Below, piece by piece: positions 10,040 through 19,050 of a stretch of 64,000 nt of DNA. Below the pieces are notes generated by a model. That model was not told the DNA's origin. It worked only from the letters and a program-made list of their open reading frames with translations, and did not search any database. The stretch is from Nocardioides sp. zg-1228 (GTDB taxonomy: Bacteria > Actinomycetota > Actinomycetes > Propionibacteriales > Nocardioidaceae), in assembly GCF_017086465.1 (NCBI RefSeq), contig NZ_CP070961.1, forward strand, positions 2,232,001 to 2,296,000, read 5' to 3'. A program made the position numbers and the translations under genes. Numbering within the stretch: the first letter of the stretch is position 1; every line of letters starts with the position of its first letter.

Positions 10040-11614
10040 GCGCACCTCGACGTCGCGGCGGCCGAAGAGCAGGTGCCCCGCGGCGCTCAGCGCGCCCGCG
10101 ACGACGAGCAGGGCCAGGAACGGGCCCCACCGGAAGTCCTCGGCCGGCACGAGGGCGAGGTGGTGGAAGGGCGAGAGGTCCTGCAGCCACTCGGGCATCC
10201 GGAGCAGCTCGCCGAAGAGCATCACGACCACGGCGAACAGCAGCGCCAGCCAGGCCAGCGACGCGAGGCGGGGGCGGAGGCCGAAGAGCAGGCGCGCCAG
10301 CGCGCTCATCACCAGGACCGGCGCGAGGTAGGGCAGGGAGGCGACGAGATAGGTGCCGGTCGCAGCCGAGTCGCCGGTCGTCAGGGCGTAGCCGACCCCG
10401 AGCCCCACACCGGCGGCCGTGACCACGACCGCCGAGCCGACGACGGTCAGCACGGTCTGGGCGACCAGCCAGCGACGCCGGGACAGCCCGGTCGCCAGCA
10501 GCACCTCGACGACCCCGGTGGCCTCGTCGTGGCGCGGGCGGAGGGCCGTCGAGACGGCGTATCCGCACGCCATCAGGCCCAGCATCAGAATCGAGGTGGC
10601 GTAGAAGCCGTCGACGAGGTCGGCGCTGCCGCGGGCGAGGATCTCCTCGGTGGCGGCCGAGTCGCCGAGCACGTCGCCGACGTCGCTGCCCAGCGACCCG
10701 TAGGCCATCCCGGTGAGCAGCAGCCCGAGGCCCCACGCCGCGAGCGTGCCGCGCTGGAGCCGCCAGGCCAGGCCGAGGGGCGTGCCGAGCCGTGGCCCGG
10801 CCCTCGTCGGACCGGGGCGGTCGGCGAGCACCCCGGCGCCGTGGTCGCGGTGGTCGAAGGCCCACACCGCGGCCACCACGGTGACCGCGCCCGCTGCGGC
10901 GAGCAGCAGCAGCGGCCACCACCGGAGGCCGGAGAAGGCGTGCATCGCCTGGTACCACCCGATCGGCGAGAGCCAGGTGAGCGCGGGCGATCCGACGTCG
11001 CCGATCGCCCGCAGCACGAACGCGGCGCCGATCACCGCACCGGTGAGCCCGTACGCCGCCCGCGGGCCGGACGTGAGCTGGGCCGCGAGCAGGGCGACCG
11101 CGGCGAACACCAGGCCGACGGCCGCGAGCCCGACGCCCAGGGCGACCGAGTCGGCGACGGCAAGCGGGAAGGCGACCAGGCTGGCGGCCACCAGCGCGCC
11201 GGTCAGGACGTTGGCCGTCACGGCGACCACCAGCGTCGCCGCGGTGGGCGCGGCGCGGCCGACCGCGGCCGCCCGCAGCAGCTCGTCGCGACCGGACTCC
11301 TCCTCGGCCCGCGTGTGCCGCACGACCAGGAACATCGACATCAACCCGGCGCAGATCGCGCCGAACGCCGTCGCCTGCCACGCGACCTGGCCACCCACGG
11401 TGTCCAGCGCCCGGGCCGGTCCGGCCATCGCGACGAAGGCGGCGTTGCCGTCCATCGCCGCGGCGGCCCGGTCGAGCTCCTCCTGCGTGGCGTAGAGCCC
11501 TCCGACGCTGACCGCCTGCGACCAGTAGAGGAGCGTGATGCCGGCCGACCAGGCGAGGATCATCCACCGGTCGCGCCGCAGGAAGTGGCGCAGCAGCGCC
11601 AGCGTTCCCGTCAC
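10037..11614 (-). CDS. ABC-2 type exporter, large permease subunit
   Basis: 525 residues with about twelve hydrophobic segments arranged as two six-helix halves, the pattern of polyketide-antibiotic type ABC exporters of actinobacteria. Each half carries a short amphipathic segment and the loop motifs typical of ABC-2 permeases (for example [21 protein letters not shown]). Its start overlaps the stop of the ATPase gene by four bases (ATGA), so the two are translationally coupled. Expected to pump a hydrophobic compound out of the cell; the substrate cannot be inferred. Confidence 0.87.
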   Translation of the reverse strand: MTGTLALLRHFLRRDRWMILAWSAGITLLYWSQAVSVGGLYATQEELDRAAAAMDGNAAFVAMAGPARALDTVGGQVAWQATAFGAICAGLMSMFLVVRHTRAEEESGRDELLRAAAVGRAAPTAATLVVAVTANVLTGALVAASLVAFPLAVADSVALGVGLAAVGLVFAAVALLAAQLTSGPRAAYGLTGAVIGAAFVLRAIGDVGSPALTWLSPIGWYQAMHAFSGLRWWPLLLLAAAGAVTVVAAVWAFDHRDHGAGVLADRPGPTRAGPRLGTPLGLAWRLQRGTLAAWGLGLLLTGMAYGSLGSDVGDVLGDSAATEEILARGSADLVDGFYATSILMLGLMACGYAVSTALRPRHDEATGVVEVLLATGLSRRRWLVAQTVLTVVGSAVVVTAAGVGLGVGYALTTGDSAATGTYLVASLPYLAPVLVMSALARLLFGLRPRLASLAWLALLFAVVVMLFGELLRMPEWLQDLSPFHHLALVPAEDFRWGPFLALLVVAGALSAAGHLLFGRRDVEVR

Positions 11615-12534
11615 GGCGCCCGCTCCGGCCCCGCGTGCGCGGAGACGTCGTCGCCGTAGTGGCGCAGGAACATCTCCTCGAGCGTCGGCGGGGTCGCGGT
11701 GAGGCTCACGAGGCCGGCGTCCTGCAGGGCGGCGAGCGCGCCGGGCAGCGCCGCGGAGTCGACCTCGAAGGCGACCCGCTGCCCCTCGGCGGCCAGGTCG
11801 TGCACGCCACCCATCCCGGCCAGCCGGTCCACCGGGCGGGTGGTCTCCGCGCGCACCGTCGTCCGGGTGAGGTGCCGCAGCTCGGCGAGCGTGCCGGACT
11901 CCACGCAGCGACCGGCCCGGATGATGCTCACCCGGTCACACAGCCGCTCCACCTCGGCCAGGATGTGGCTCGACAGCAGCACGGTGCCGCCTGCGGAGCG
12001 GAACTCCTCGACGCACTGCTGGAACACCGCCTCCATCAACGGGTCCAGGCCGCTGGTGGGCTCGTCGAGGAGCAACAGCTCGACGTCGCTGGCGAGGGCC
12101 GCGACCAGGGCCACCTTCTGCCGGTTGCCCTTGGAGTAGGTGCGGCCCTTCTTCGACGGATCGAGCTCGAAGCGCTCGACCAGGTCGGCCCGACGCCGCT
12201 CGTCGACGCCTCCACGCAGCCTGCCGAGCAGGTCGATGACCTCGCCACCGGTGAGGCTCGGCCACAGCGTCACGTCGCCCGGGACGTACGCCAGCCTCCG
12301 GTGCAGCCGGGCGGCGTCGGCCCACGGGTCGCCGCCGAGCAGCCGGGCCTCCCCCGCTGTGGCGCGGAGCAGCCCGAGCAGCACCCGGATCGTGGTCGAC
12401 TTCCCCGACCCGTTGGGCCCCAGGAAGCCGTGCACCTCCCCGGCCGCCACGTCGAGGTCGAGCCCGTCGAGGGCCCGGGTGCTGCCGAAGGTCTTGACCA
12501 GTCCCCGGACCTCGATCGGAGTGCTCACACTCAC
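11611..12534 (-). CDS. ABC exporter ATP-binding subunit
   Basis: 307 residues. Walker [10 protein letters not shown] (about 39-47), Walker [14 protein letters not shown], and a switch His in [13 protein letters not shown]. The signature is YSKGNRQK rather than LSGGQ, as is usual for ATPases paired with the long antibiotic-exporter permeases. The C-terminal 80 residues form the accessory domain typical of this group. It energises the permease at 10037-11614. The gene starts 27 bases after the acVLRF1 stop and may be co-transcribed with it. Confidence 0.9.
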   Translation of the reverse strand: MSVSTPIEVRGLVKTFGSTRALDGLDLDVAAGEVHGFLGPNGSGKSTTIRVLLGLLRATAGEARLLGGDPWADAARLHRRLAYVPGDVTLWPSLTGGEVIDLLGRLRGGVDERRRADLVERFELDPSKKGRTYSKGNRQKVALVAALASDVELLLLDEPTSGLDPLMEAVFQQCVEEFRSAGGTVLLSSHILAEVERLCDRVSIIRAGRCVESGTLAELRHLTRTTVRAETTRPVDRLAGMGGVHDLAAEGQRVAFEVDSAALPGALAALQDAGLVSLTATPPTLEEMFLRHYGDDVSAHAGPERAP

Positions 12535-12561
12535 GGAGGATAGGCGCGTCGCGGCGGCGCG

Positions 12562-13167
12562 TCAGGCGTTGACGACGTCGACCTCGATCGCCTGGGCCTC
12601 CAGGACCGCCGCGTCGAGGACCGCCCGCCGCGGGTCGGGCACCGCGAGCCACGGGTCGACGAGGGTGAGCGACGAGAGCCGCGGGTCGCCCAGGACCGCG
12701 TCGACCGCGCCACGGTCGCCGCCGGCGACGGCGACGCGCACCCCGGCCAGGATCCGCGCGGCGTGGTCGGCCGCGGCCTCGTAGGCCTGCCGCGCCTGGT
12801 TGTCGCGACGGCGGGCGAAGCGCTGCTGGCTCTGGCCGCCGGCCTTGGTGCGGCCCTGCACGTGCCGCTGCCCGATCTTGTGCTCGACCAGCGAGTCACC
12901 GCGCAGCCGGGCGACGGCGAAGCCGCCCTTGCGCACGAGCAGCACGCCCCACTCCCCCGGCGGGCGGGCCGCCGCCGCGAAGGCACCGGCCTCGGGGACG
13001 CCGGCGTACGTCGCCCCGAACGGCAGCCGGGCGGTGAAGTGCGAGCCGTCGCCCGCCTGTCCCCGGAGCGTCCCGTCGGCGACCGTCAGCTCCGCCCCGC
13101 CGTGGCGCGCGGTGAAGTTGGCGACCCACCGCTCCCAGCGGGGGGTCGGGACGAGGACGACGGGCAC
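12562..13167 (-). CDS. acVLRF1 family peptidyl-tRNA hydrolase (Vms1-like release factor)
   Basis: 201 residues. The core VLLVRKGGFAVARL, then HKIGQRHVQGRTKAGG and SQQRFARRR, matches the bacterial VLRF1 group, with the conserved GGQSQQ loop providing the catalytic Gln. Relatives of eukaryotic Vms1/ANKZF1 cleave nascent chains from tRNA on stalled large ribosomal subunits. A role in ribosome quality control is therefore inferred from family. The start is GTG 13167, six bases after a TAGCGT box, so it is probably leaderless. It precedes an ABC exporter operon on the same strand; the link may be only positional. Confidence 0.82.
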   Translation of the reverse strand: MPVVLVPTPRWERWVANFTARHGGAELTVADGTLRGQAGDGSHFTARLPFGATYAGVPEAGAFAAAARPPGEWGVLLVRKGGFAVARLRGDSLVEHKIGQRHVQGRTKAGGQSQQRFARRRDNQARQAYEAAADHAARILAGVRVAVAGGDRGAVDAVLGDPRLSSLTLVDPWLAVPDPRRAVLDAAVLEAQAIEVDVVNA

Positions 13168-13173
13168 GCCCGC

Positions 13174-13179
13174 ACGCTA
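13174..13179 (-). promoter_or_regulatory. -10 box of leaderless acVLRF1 gene
   Basis: TAGCGT (13179-13174), six bases before GTG 13167, in the 20-base gap after the XRE regulator stop. Confidence 0.5.
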
Positions 13180-13187
13180 GCGGGCCG

Positions 13188-13430
13188 TCACGCGCTGTGC
13201 CCGGACTGGTCGCTGATGCGGGGGAACGGTCTCAGCGAGAAGACCGCCTCCACTGGCACGCCGAAGAACTCGGCGATGCGCAGCGCGAGGTCGAGGCTGG
13301 GACTGTTCTCGCCGCGCTCGAGGTAGCCCACCGTCTGGTAGTGGACCCCCAGGGCGGAGGCGAGCTCACGGCGGGAGACGCCCTGCTCGGCGCGCAGCAG
13401 GGCGATGCGGTTGTGCACCGACTCGCTCAC
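13188..13430 (-). CDS. Small XRE-family transcriptional regulator
   Basis: 80 residues, a single helix-turn-helix domain: NRIALLRAEQGVSRRELASA and then LGVHYQTVGYLERGENSPSL, with helices continuing to VEAVF. The GTG start overlaps the stop of the permease gene (GTGA), making it the last gene of a three-gene operon (ATPase-permease-regulator). Regulators in this position usually control their own operon; the inverted repeat in the promoter at 15250-15265 is the obvious candidate target. Confidence 0.88.
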   Translation of the reverse strand: MSESVHNRIALLRAEQGVSRRELASALGVHYQTVGYLERGENSPSLDLALRIAEFFGVPVEAVFSLRPFPRISDQSGHSA

Positions 13431-14302
13431 TTGACCCACTGGGTGGCGGCCTCGCGTGCGGCGGCGACCTGCGAGCCCGACTGGCGGCGTGCCATGCGGC
13501 GCAGCAGCGCCGGGGCGACGAGGGCGCCGAGGACTGCCCAGGCGCCGAGCACGGCGACCGTCTCGGCCGTGCGCCACGAGTCGCCGAGCTCGGCGCCGAC
13601 GTAGGAGTCGGGCAGGAACGCCGAGCGCATGCCCAGGCCCATCCAGTACATCGGGAAGACCTGCGCCACGACCTGCACCCAGCCCCACAGCGCCTGCATG
13701 GGGTAGAAGATGCCGGAGATGCCGGCCAGCACCATCACCGGGAGCATCCCCCACATGCCGACCTTCTGCGCCGACGGGACCAGCGCGCCGATCATCATGC
13801 CGATCGGCAGCGCGGCCAGGAGACCCAGCACCATCACCCAGGCGAGGGTGAACCAGCCGCTCGGGTGGGCCATGAGGTTGTCGAAGAGCAGGAAGCTCGG
13901 CACCAGCACGGCGACCGTCTGCGGCACCAGGCTCGCAGAGTGGAGCACGAGCTGCCCGGCGAAGTAGCCCGTCAGGCCACGCGGCACGGCCTTCGCGCGC
14001 AGCAGGGTGCCGTCCTCCTTCTCCATGGCCAGGCTGTAGGCCGGACCCACGATCAGTCCGAAGACGATGAGGCCGCCGAGGATGCTGGGCAGGGCGACCG
14101 ACGGCAGCAGCAGGCCGGAGCCGTCGACCACGGTGTCGCGACGCAGGTAGAGGTAGCCCACGGCGAGGGCCGCCGTGGAGAGGTAGAACCACTGGTCCTG
14201 GGAGCTGCGCAGGCCCTGGACGAACTCGGTCCACCCGCGACCCAGCCCGAGGCGTACGGCGTGCGCCGTGCCGGCCGTCGCCCGTGTCGTCAGCGTCGCC
14301 AT
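13427..14302 (-). CDS. ABC-2 type permease
   Basis: 291 residues from ATG 14302 (MATLTTRATAGTAHAVRLG), with six hydrophobic segments and the ABC-2 pattern MEKEDGTLLRAKAVPRG in the loop after the second helix. It follows the ATPase stop by one base and overlaps the regulator start by four. It is a half-size exporter subunit working with the ATPase at 14304-15230; drug or lipid export is likely but the substrate is unknown. Confidence 0.88.
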   Translation of the reverse strand: MATLTTRATAGTAHAVRLGLGRGWTEFVQGLRSSQDQWFYLSTAALAVGYLYLRRDTVVDGSGLLLPSVALPSILGGLIVFGLIVGPAYSLAMEKEDGTLLRAKAVPRGLTGYFAGQLVLHSASLVPQTVAVLVPSFLLFDNLMAHPSGWFTLAWVMVLGLLAALPIGMMIGALVPSAQKVGMWGMLPVMVLAGISGIFYPMQALWGWVQVVAQVFPMYWMGLGMRSAFLPDSYVGAELGDSWRTAETVAVLGAWAVLGALVAPALLRRMARRQSGSQVAAAREAATQWVK

Positions 14303-14303
14303 C

Positions 14304-15230
14304 TCACACCGCCCTCGAGAATGCCCGGACGGCCTCGTCGGCCTCCCCCGCCTCGTGCCGTTGCACGAGGTCGAGGTAGGCATCCTCGAGACTGGCCCGC
14401 CGCACCTCCAGGTCGACCACCGGCTCACCCGGCTCGTTGAGGAGCCTGCGGACGAAGTCGGTGGGGTCGTCGGCGGAGTGCACGAAGCGCTCACCTCCGC
14501 GCGTCCACTTCACCTCGACCCCGAGCGCGGCGCGCAACGCCAGCCGCTCGGCCGTGTCGTCGGCGACGATCCGGCCGCCCGCGAGCACCAGGACGCGGTC
14601 GGCGAGCTTCTCCGCCTCGTCGAGGTCATGGGTGGTCAGCAGGATCGTGGTGTGCTCGAGGTCGGCCAGGCGGTGCACGACCTGGTGGAAGTCGCGTCGC
14701 GCCTGCGGGTCGAAGCCGGCCGTCGGCTCGTCGAGGAACAGCACCTCGGGGCGGCCGATGATGCCCATGGCGACGTCGAGGCGGCGACGCTGGCCCCCGG
14801 AGAAGGTGGCGATCTTCTGGTCGGCGAGGTCGACGAGGCCTACCGTCTCGAGGAGCTCGTCGGTCGGCACCGGTCGCGTCCGCTCGTCCGTGGAGTAGGG
14901 CGCGTAGTAGCCGCCCATCTGGTCGAGCAGCGTGCGGGGGGTCCAGCGCGGGTGGTCGCGCCACGACTGCAGCACCACGCCCGTACGCGCCCGCCATGCC
15001 TCGCTCGCCCGTCGGGGGTCCTCACCGAGGACGCGGACGTCGCCGGCGGACCGGTCGCGGAACCCCTCCAGGATCTCGATGGTCGTGGTCTTGCCCGCCC
15101 CGTTGGGACCGAGCAGGCAGACCACCTCGCCCGCCTCGATCGCGAACCCGACGCCGCGCAGCACGTCCTTGTCGCCGTAGCGCATCCGGAGGTCGCTGAC
15201 CTCGATGACCGTCCCCCGTGTGGTGTCCAT
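14304..15230 (-). CDS. ABC exporter ATP-binding subunit
   Basis: 308 residues from ATG 15230. Walker A GPNGAGKTT (about 41-49), signature FSGGQRRRLDVAMG, Walker B VLFLDEPTAGFDP and switch LLTTHDLDEAEKLAD are intact. A C-terminal accessory region follows. It is the first gene of the ATPase-permease-XRE operon. A GTG three bases upstream (15233) is also in frame, but the -10 box TATCTT at 15242-15237 is six bases before the ATG, which fits a leaderless start there. Confidence 0.9.
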   Translation of the reverse strand: MDTTRGTVIEVSDLRMRYGDKDVLRGVGFAIEAGEVVCLLGPNGAGKTTTIEILEGFRDRSAGDVRVLGEDPRRASEAWRARTGVVLQSWRDHPRWTPRTLLDQMGGYYAPYSTDERTRPVPTDELLETVGLVDLADQKIATFSGGQRRRLDVAMGIIGRPEVLFLDEPTAGFDPQARRDFHQVVHRLADLEHTTILLTTHDLDEAEKLADRVLVLAGGRIVADDTAERLALRAALGVEVKWTRGGERFVHSADDPTDFVRRLLNEPGEPVVDLEVRRASLEDAYLDLVQRHEAGEADEAVRAFSRAV

Positions 15231-15236
15231 CACCCG

Positions 15237-15266
15237 AAGATAGTCCTCGTGCTATGGAGATAGCAA
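15237..15266 (-). promoter_or_regulatory. Promoter with inverted-repeat operator for the ABC-XRE operon
   Basis: -35 TTGCTA (15266-15261), 18-base spacer, -10 TATCTT (15242-15237), then ATG at 15230. TGCTAT-GGAG-ATAGCA (15250-15265) is a perfect inverted repeat covering the -35 and spacer; half-site variants GTGCTAC and GTGCTAT occur beside it. Autoregulation by the operon's XRE protein is inferred. Confidence 0.6.
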
Positions 15267-15303
15267 GAGTGCTACATGCACGATCTCGAGGCCCGAGCCG
15301 GGC

Positions 15304-15849
15304 TCAGAGGAAGTCGAGCGGGTCGAACTGGTCGATCGGGATCACCCGCACCCGCGGGAGCGGGGAGTTGAAGGCACCGAGGTCGTACTCGAGGTCGAAG
15401 ATCCGCACGCCGGGGAGGCTGCGGAACTGCGAGTTGACGAACTCGGTGAACCCGATGACGCCGACCTGCCGGCTGCCGTCGCACAACGCGGAGACCTGGT
15501 CGACGAAGTCGCCGTCGTGACTGACCAGCACCACGTCGGCCTCGCGGTGCACCAGCGCCTCGGCGGTGCGCTGGATCGCGATGTCGACGATCTTGCCCTC
15601 GCCGCTCAGCGGGATCGGCTTGAAGCCGATCGCGAGCAGCGCCTGGACGAAGCTGGTCGGCAGCTCGGTGCTCGCGGCCAGGAAGAACAGGCCGGTCACG
15701 TCCTGGTCGAAGGCACGCTCGGCCCACTCCAGCAGCCGGTCCCAGCGCGGACGCTCCTCCGGACGCGGTCGCCGACCCAGGATCGAGGTGCCCAGGGTGG
15801 CGTCGATGTTCTCCCCGTCGACGAGGAGGTAGGTCATCCGCTCAGCCAT
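15304..15849 (-). CDS. NYN domain (LabA/DUF88-like) protein
   Basis: 181 residues. The N-terminus TYLLVDGENIDATLG has the first acidic residue of the NYN/PIN-like nuclease fold; VVLVSHDGDFVDQVSAL supplies the conserved S-x-D-x-D motif, and the ELPTSFVQALLAIGFKPIP region is typical of the LabA branch. Such proteins are candidate RNA nucleases or RNA-binding factors. ATG 15849 follows GGGAGAG; an ATG at 15837 (MTYLL) is an alternative. It stands alone on the minus strand. Confidence 0.8.
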   Translation of the reverse strand: MAERMTYLLVDGENIDATLGTSILGRRPRPEERPRWDRLLEWAERAFDQDVTGLFFLAASTELPTSFVQALLAIGFKPIPLSGEGKIVDIAIQRTAEALVHREADVVLVSHDGDFVDQVSALCDGSRQVGVIGFTEFVNSQFRSLPGVRIFDLEYDLGAFNSPLPRVRVIPIDQFDPLDFL

Positions 15850-15903
15850 GCGAGGACTCTCCCACACGACTCCCCCGCACCCGTGGGCGAGCAGCGTGTG
15901 GGC

Positions 15904-16287
15904 TCAGGCGCTGTAGACGACCGTGAAGGACTCGACGACGTCGTCGCCCGACTGCGTCACGTCGGAGACCTGGACGAGCGCCCGCGGCTTCCCCGACCCG
16001 TCGCACAGGATCGAGAGCACGCCGACCTCCGGCAGCTCGCCGGCGTACTCCTCGGCGGGGGCGGTCGTCGCGCCCTTCTCGTCGGCGAGCACCTGCGCGA
16101 CGAACGCGTCGGACTCCCCCGCCGTCTCGCCGTAGGCCCAGGCGGGCGGCGGCACCGACTCCAGCGCGGTGGGGCCGAAGTAGGTCGGCGCCGCGTTGAG
16201 CTTGGCGTGGAAGCGGGCGAGGTCCCAGAAGACGCGCAGCTCCTCGTGGTCGAAGTCGGTCTCGGACGGGTCGACCTCGGGTTGCAT
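15904..16287 (-). CDS. ASCH domain-containing protein
   Basis: 127 residues. The order FWDLARFHAKL, AFVAQVLADEKGATTAPAEEY, LPEVGVLSILCDGSGKPRAL and VQVSDV is the ASCH pattern (the conserved G-K-T/S of the RNA-binding cleft appears as EKGATT). ASCH proteins are related to PUA domains and are thought to bind RNA or modified nucleosides. It follows a TACCCT -10 box at seven bases and is probably leaderless. The reaction, if any, is unknown. Confidence 0.68.
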   Translation of the reverse strand: MQPEVDPSETDFDHEELRVFWDLARFHAKLNAAPTYFGPTALESVPPPAWAYGETAGESDAFVAQVLADEKGATTAPAEEYAGELPEVGVLSILCDGSGKPRALVQVSDVTQSGDDVVESFTVVYSA

Positions 16288-16294
16288 GCCCCGA

Positions 16295-16300
16295 AGGGTA
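16295..16300 (-). promoter_or_regulatory. -10 box of leaderless ASCH gene
   Basis: TACCCT (16300-16295), seven bases before ATG 16287. Confidence 0.4.
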
Positions 16301-16305
16301 GCGAG

Positions 16306-17088
16306 TCAGGCAACGCGCGCGACGTACGCCGCGAACTCGCGCGCCGCCTCCATCGACCCGGGCCGCGGCGGCGCCTGCGGGTCGAGCCCCTGGTCGCGGT
16401 CGGCCAGCACCTGCTGCAGCAGCGGCCGCCACCTCGGGTCACCGTGCACCATCGCCCAGCGCAGCGCGTCGCGCTTGCTGGCCACCTCGCCGGTGCGGAC
16501 CGTGTAGAGGCTACGACTGGCCTGCACCACCAGGTAGCGCTGGCACCACGCGACCCTCGGCGGGCACCAGCCGAGCACCTCGTCGACCAGCGTCGCCAGG
16601 CCCGCGCGCGCCGCGTCGCGCAGCACCTCCTCGGGCACCGGCTCGACCAGCCCGACCGGGCACGGCCCGGCCAGCGTGATGCCGTGCTCGCGCAGGATCC
16701 AGCGGGTCCATGGCTGGTTGCAGTGCGTCGACCACTCCATCCGGTCCGACCCGTGGTCGACGTAGAGCCACTCGCGGCCGAGGCCCGCCGTCGTGCGCAG
16801 GTCGACCGCCACCGCGTACGAGCCCTCGAGGTGCCCCCACCAGAAGCCGTCGCGGTGGGGCAGGTCGTGGTGGAGGCGCCGCAGCGCGGCCTCCTGCGTG
16901 GCGTCGGGCCGCGCGCTCACCACGACGAGGAAGTCGCAATCGCTGTGCTCGTCCCCCGCGCCGAGGGCGAACGAGCCCTGCAGGTAGGCACCGACCAGCG
17001 CGTCGCCCAGCGCGTCGTGGGCGCCGGTGACGAGGTCGTGCAGCACGCCGTTGAGCAGGGCGTAGCGCGTGGGATGGGGGTTGAGCAC
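16306..17088 (-). CDS. Nucleotidyltransferase, aminoglycoside adenylyltransferase-like
   Basis: 260 residues from GTG 17088 (VLNPHPTRYALLNGV). QGSFALGAGDEHSDCDFLVV is the classic nucleotidyltransferase G-S-x(n)-S-D-x-D motif; the C-terminal half, with RYLVVQASRSLYTVRTGEVASKR, matches the helical domain of ANT(3'')/ANT(9)-type enzymes (DUF4111). It may adenylylate an aminoglycoside or another small substrate, but resistance is not proven by the motif. No clear ribosome site precedes it. Confidence 0.78.
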   Translation of the reverse strand: MLNPHPTRYALLNGVLHDLVTGAHDALGDALVGAYLQGSFALGAGDEHSDCDFLVVVSARPDATQEAALRRLHHDLPHRDGFWWGHLEGSYAVAVDLRTTAGLGREWLYVDHGSDRMEWSTHCNQPWTRWILREHGITLAGPCPVGLVEPVPEEVLRDAARAGLATLVDEVLGWCPPRVAWCQRYLVVQASRSLYTVRTGEVASKRDALRWAMVHGDPRWRPLLQQVLADRDQGLDPQAPPRPGSMEAAREFAAYVARVA

Positions 17089-17235
17089 GGTTGGAGTGTG
17101 CGCCTGCCCGCGTCCCGCCGCCACGCAATATCAGGGTCGCCGACCACGGCCGACGCGGGAGTGGCAGGGCCGGGTCCGGGTCCGCCCACCATGGCGGGGC
17201 TACGGTCGAAGGTCTCACCTACTCGGAGGTCCACC

Positions 17236-18192
17236 ATGGGTCGTCTGCTCGTCTCCGGCGCCGCTGCTCTGCTCGGCCTGACCGTGCTCACCACGCCGCC
17301 CGCCGCGGCCCGGGCCGTGCCCCTCGACGGCACCTTCCCCTCCCGCATCGCACTGCCGGACGGCTTCCAGCCCGAGGGGATCGCGATCGGACCGGGACCG
17401 ACGGCCTGGTTCGGCTCGAGGGCAGACGGCGACATCTACGAGGTGTCGCTGCGCACCGGCCGGGGCACGGTCATCAGCGAGGGACCCGGCACGCCGTCGG
17501 TGGGGCTGAAGTCCGACCGCAGGGGCCTGTTGTACGTCGCCGGCGGCACGTCCGGCACGGCCCGGGTCGTCGACACCGACACCGGAGCCGTGGTGGCGGA
17601 CCTCGCCCTGACCGCCGGGCCTGCGTTCGTCAACGACGTCGTCCTGACCCGGGATGCCGCCTGGTTCACCGACTCCTCCCAACCGCAGCTCTACCGGCTC
17701 GGCCGCAGTGCGCGGGGACCCGCCGCCACGGCGACCACCCTCCCGCTCACCGGCGAGTGGGTGCAGGGCACGGGCTTCGGGGCCAACGGCATCAGCACCA
17801 CGCCGAGCGGTCGCCATCTCCTCGTGGTCAACTCGACCAGCGGGCTGCTCTACCGGGTCGACCCCGGCACCGGGGTGGCCACCGAGGTCGACCTGGGTGG
17901 CGCGTCGCTCACGATGGGCGACGGCATGCTGCGCCACGGCCAGACCCTCTACGTCGTGCGCAACCGGATCAACGAGGTCGCCGTCCTGCGCCTGTCACGC
18001 AGCGGGCTCAGCGGTCGGCTGGTCCGCACGATCACCGCCGCGGACCTCGACGACGACACCAGCTTCGACGTGCCGACCACGGTCGCCCGCTACCGCGGCG
18101 ACCTCTACCTGCCCAACGCGCGGTTCAACACCACGCCGACACCGACGACGCCCTACTGGGTGACGAAGGTGTCGGCGCGGGCCGGCAGCTGA
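17236..18192 (+). CDS. Secreted SMP-30/NHL-like beta-propeller protein
   Basis: 318 residues with a Sec signal peptide (cleavage after about residue 26, AAARA). Repeated strands such as GIAIGPGPTAWFGSRADGDI, GLLYVAGGTSGTARVVD and HLLVVNSTSGLLYRVDPGTG give a six-bladed propeller, as in gluconolactonase/SMP-30 or superoxide-dismutase-associated secreted proteins. No catalytic residue set could be confirmed. The ATG at 17236 follows CGGAGG; TACGGT at 17201-17206 is a plausible -10. It ends nine bases from the convergent sufT gene. Confidence 0.78.
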   Translation: MGRLLVSGAAALLGLTVLTTPPAAARAVPLDGTFPSRIALPDGFQPEGIAIGPGPTAWFGSRADGDIYEVSLRTGRGTVISEGPGTPSVGLKSDRRGLLYVAGGTSGTARVVDTDTGAVVADLALTAGPAFVNDVVLTRDAAWFTDSSQPQLYRLGRSARGPAATATTLPLTGEWVQGTGFGANGISTTPSGRHLLVVNSTSGLLYRVDPGTGVATEVDLGGASLTMGDGMLRHGQTLYVVRNRINEVAVLRLSRSGLSGRLVRTITAADLDDDTSFDVPTTVARYRGDLYLPNARFNTTPTPTTPYWVTKVSARAGS

Positions 18193-18201
18193 GCGGCGGC
18201 C

Positions 18202-18597
18202 TCAGACGTTGAAGCCGAGCGCGCGCAGCTGCTCGCGCCCGTCGTCGGTGATCTTGTCCGGGCCCCACGGCGGCATCCAGACCCAGTTGATCGCGACGTC
18301 GCCGACGAGGCCCTCGAGGGCCGACTCGGTCTGGTCGGTGATGACGTCGGTCAGCGGGCAGGCCGCCGAGGTGAGGGTCATGTCGAGCACGGCGTTGCTG
18401 TGCTCGTCGAGGTGCACGCCGTAGACCAGGCCGAGGTCGACGACGTTGATCCCCAGCTCAGGGTCGACGACGTCCTTCATCGCCTCGGTGACGTCGTCGA
18501 CGGTGACCGTCGACGTGCCGCCGGTCCCGCCGCCACCGATGGCCTCGGGCACCTCGGGCAGGTCGCTGTGGTCGGTCTGGTGGGTGGACTCGGTCAT
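18202..18597 (-). CDS. sufT: SufT-like metal-sulfur cluster assembly factor (DUF59/MIP18)
   Basis: 131 residues. After a low-complexity N-terminus the DUF59 fold follows: VTEAMKDVVDPELGINVVDL and GLVYGV, then DMTLTSAACPLTDVITDQ with the conserved Cys, and NWVWMPPWGPDKITDDGRE. It helps mature or deliver Fe-S clusters. The start overlaps the sufU stop by four bases (ATGA); it is the last gene of the suf operon, matching the position of Rv1466 as I recall it. Confidence 0.92.
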   Translation of the reverse strand: MTESTHQTDHSDLPEVPEAIGGGGTGGTSTVTVDDVTEAMKDVVDPELGINVVDLGLVYGVHLDEHSNAVLDMTLTSAACPLTDVITDQTESALEGLVGDVAINWVWMPPWGPDKITDDGREQLRALGFNV

Positions 18598-19049
18598 CGG
18601 GTCACTCCTTCGGTCTGGGCCTGGCTGGTCGCGTCCTTCCACGCCATCCAGGAGAGCAGCGCGCACTTCACGCGCGCGGGGAACTTGGCGACACCGGCGA
18701 AGGCGATGCCGTCCTCGAGGACGTCCTCGTCGGGCTCGACCTGACCCTTGCCCTGCATCAGCTCGAGGAAGGTCTGGTGGATCGTCATCGCCTCGTCGAC
18801 CGGCCGGCCGATCACCAGGTCGGTCATCACGGACGCCGACGCCTGCGAGATCGAGCAGCCGACCGAGTCGTACGACACGTCCTCCACCACCCCGTCCGAC
18901 AGGTGCACCCGCAGGGTGACCTCGTCGCCGCAGGTCGGGTTGACGTGGTGCACCTCGGCCTCGAAGGGGTCGCGCAGGCCCTTGTGGTGAGGGTTCTTGT
19001 AGTGGTCCAGGATGATCTCCTGGTAGAGCGCGTCGAGCTCGGTGCTCAT
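18594..19049 (-). CDS. sufU: SufU, zinc-dependent sulfurtransferase of the SUF system
   Basis: 151 residues, normal for SufU. Cys40 (NPTCGD), Asp42, Cys65 (VGCSIS) and Cys129 (RVKCALLSW) are the zinc ligands; the region between Cys65 and Cys129 has the SufU-specific insert absent from IscU scaffolds. It accepts persulfide sulfur from SufS for cluster assembly. It starts one base after the sufS stop and overlaps sufT. Confidence 0.94.
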   Translation of the reverse strand: MSTELDALYQEIILDHYKNPHHKGLRDPFEAEVHHVNPTCGDEVTLRVHLSDGVVEDVSYDSVGCSISQASASVMTDLVIGRPVDEAMTIHQTFLELMQGKGQVEPDEDVLEDGIAFAGVAKFPARVKCALLSWMAWKDATSQAQTEGVTR

Positions 19050-19050
19050 C

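Noticed and set aside
18189..18206. Bidirectional terminator between the propeller gene and sufT
   Set aside because: CTGAG-N7-CTCAG is short, includes both stop codons and has no T-run; not enough to call.
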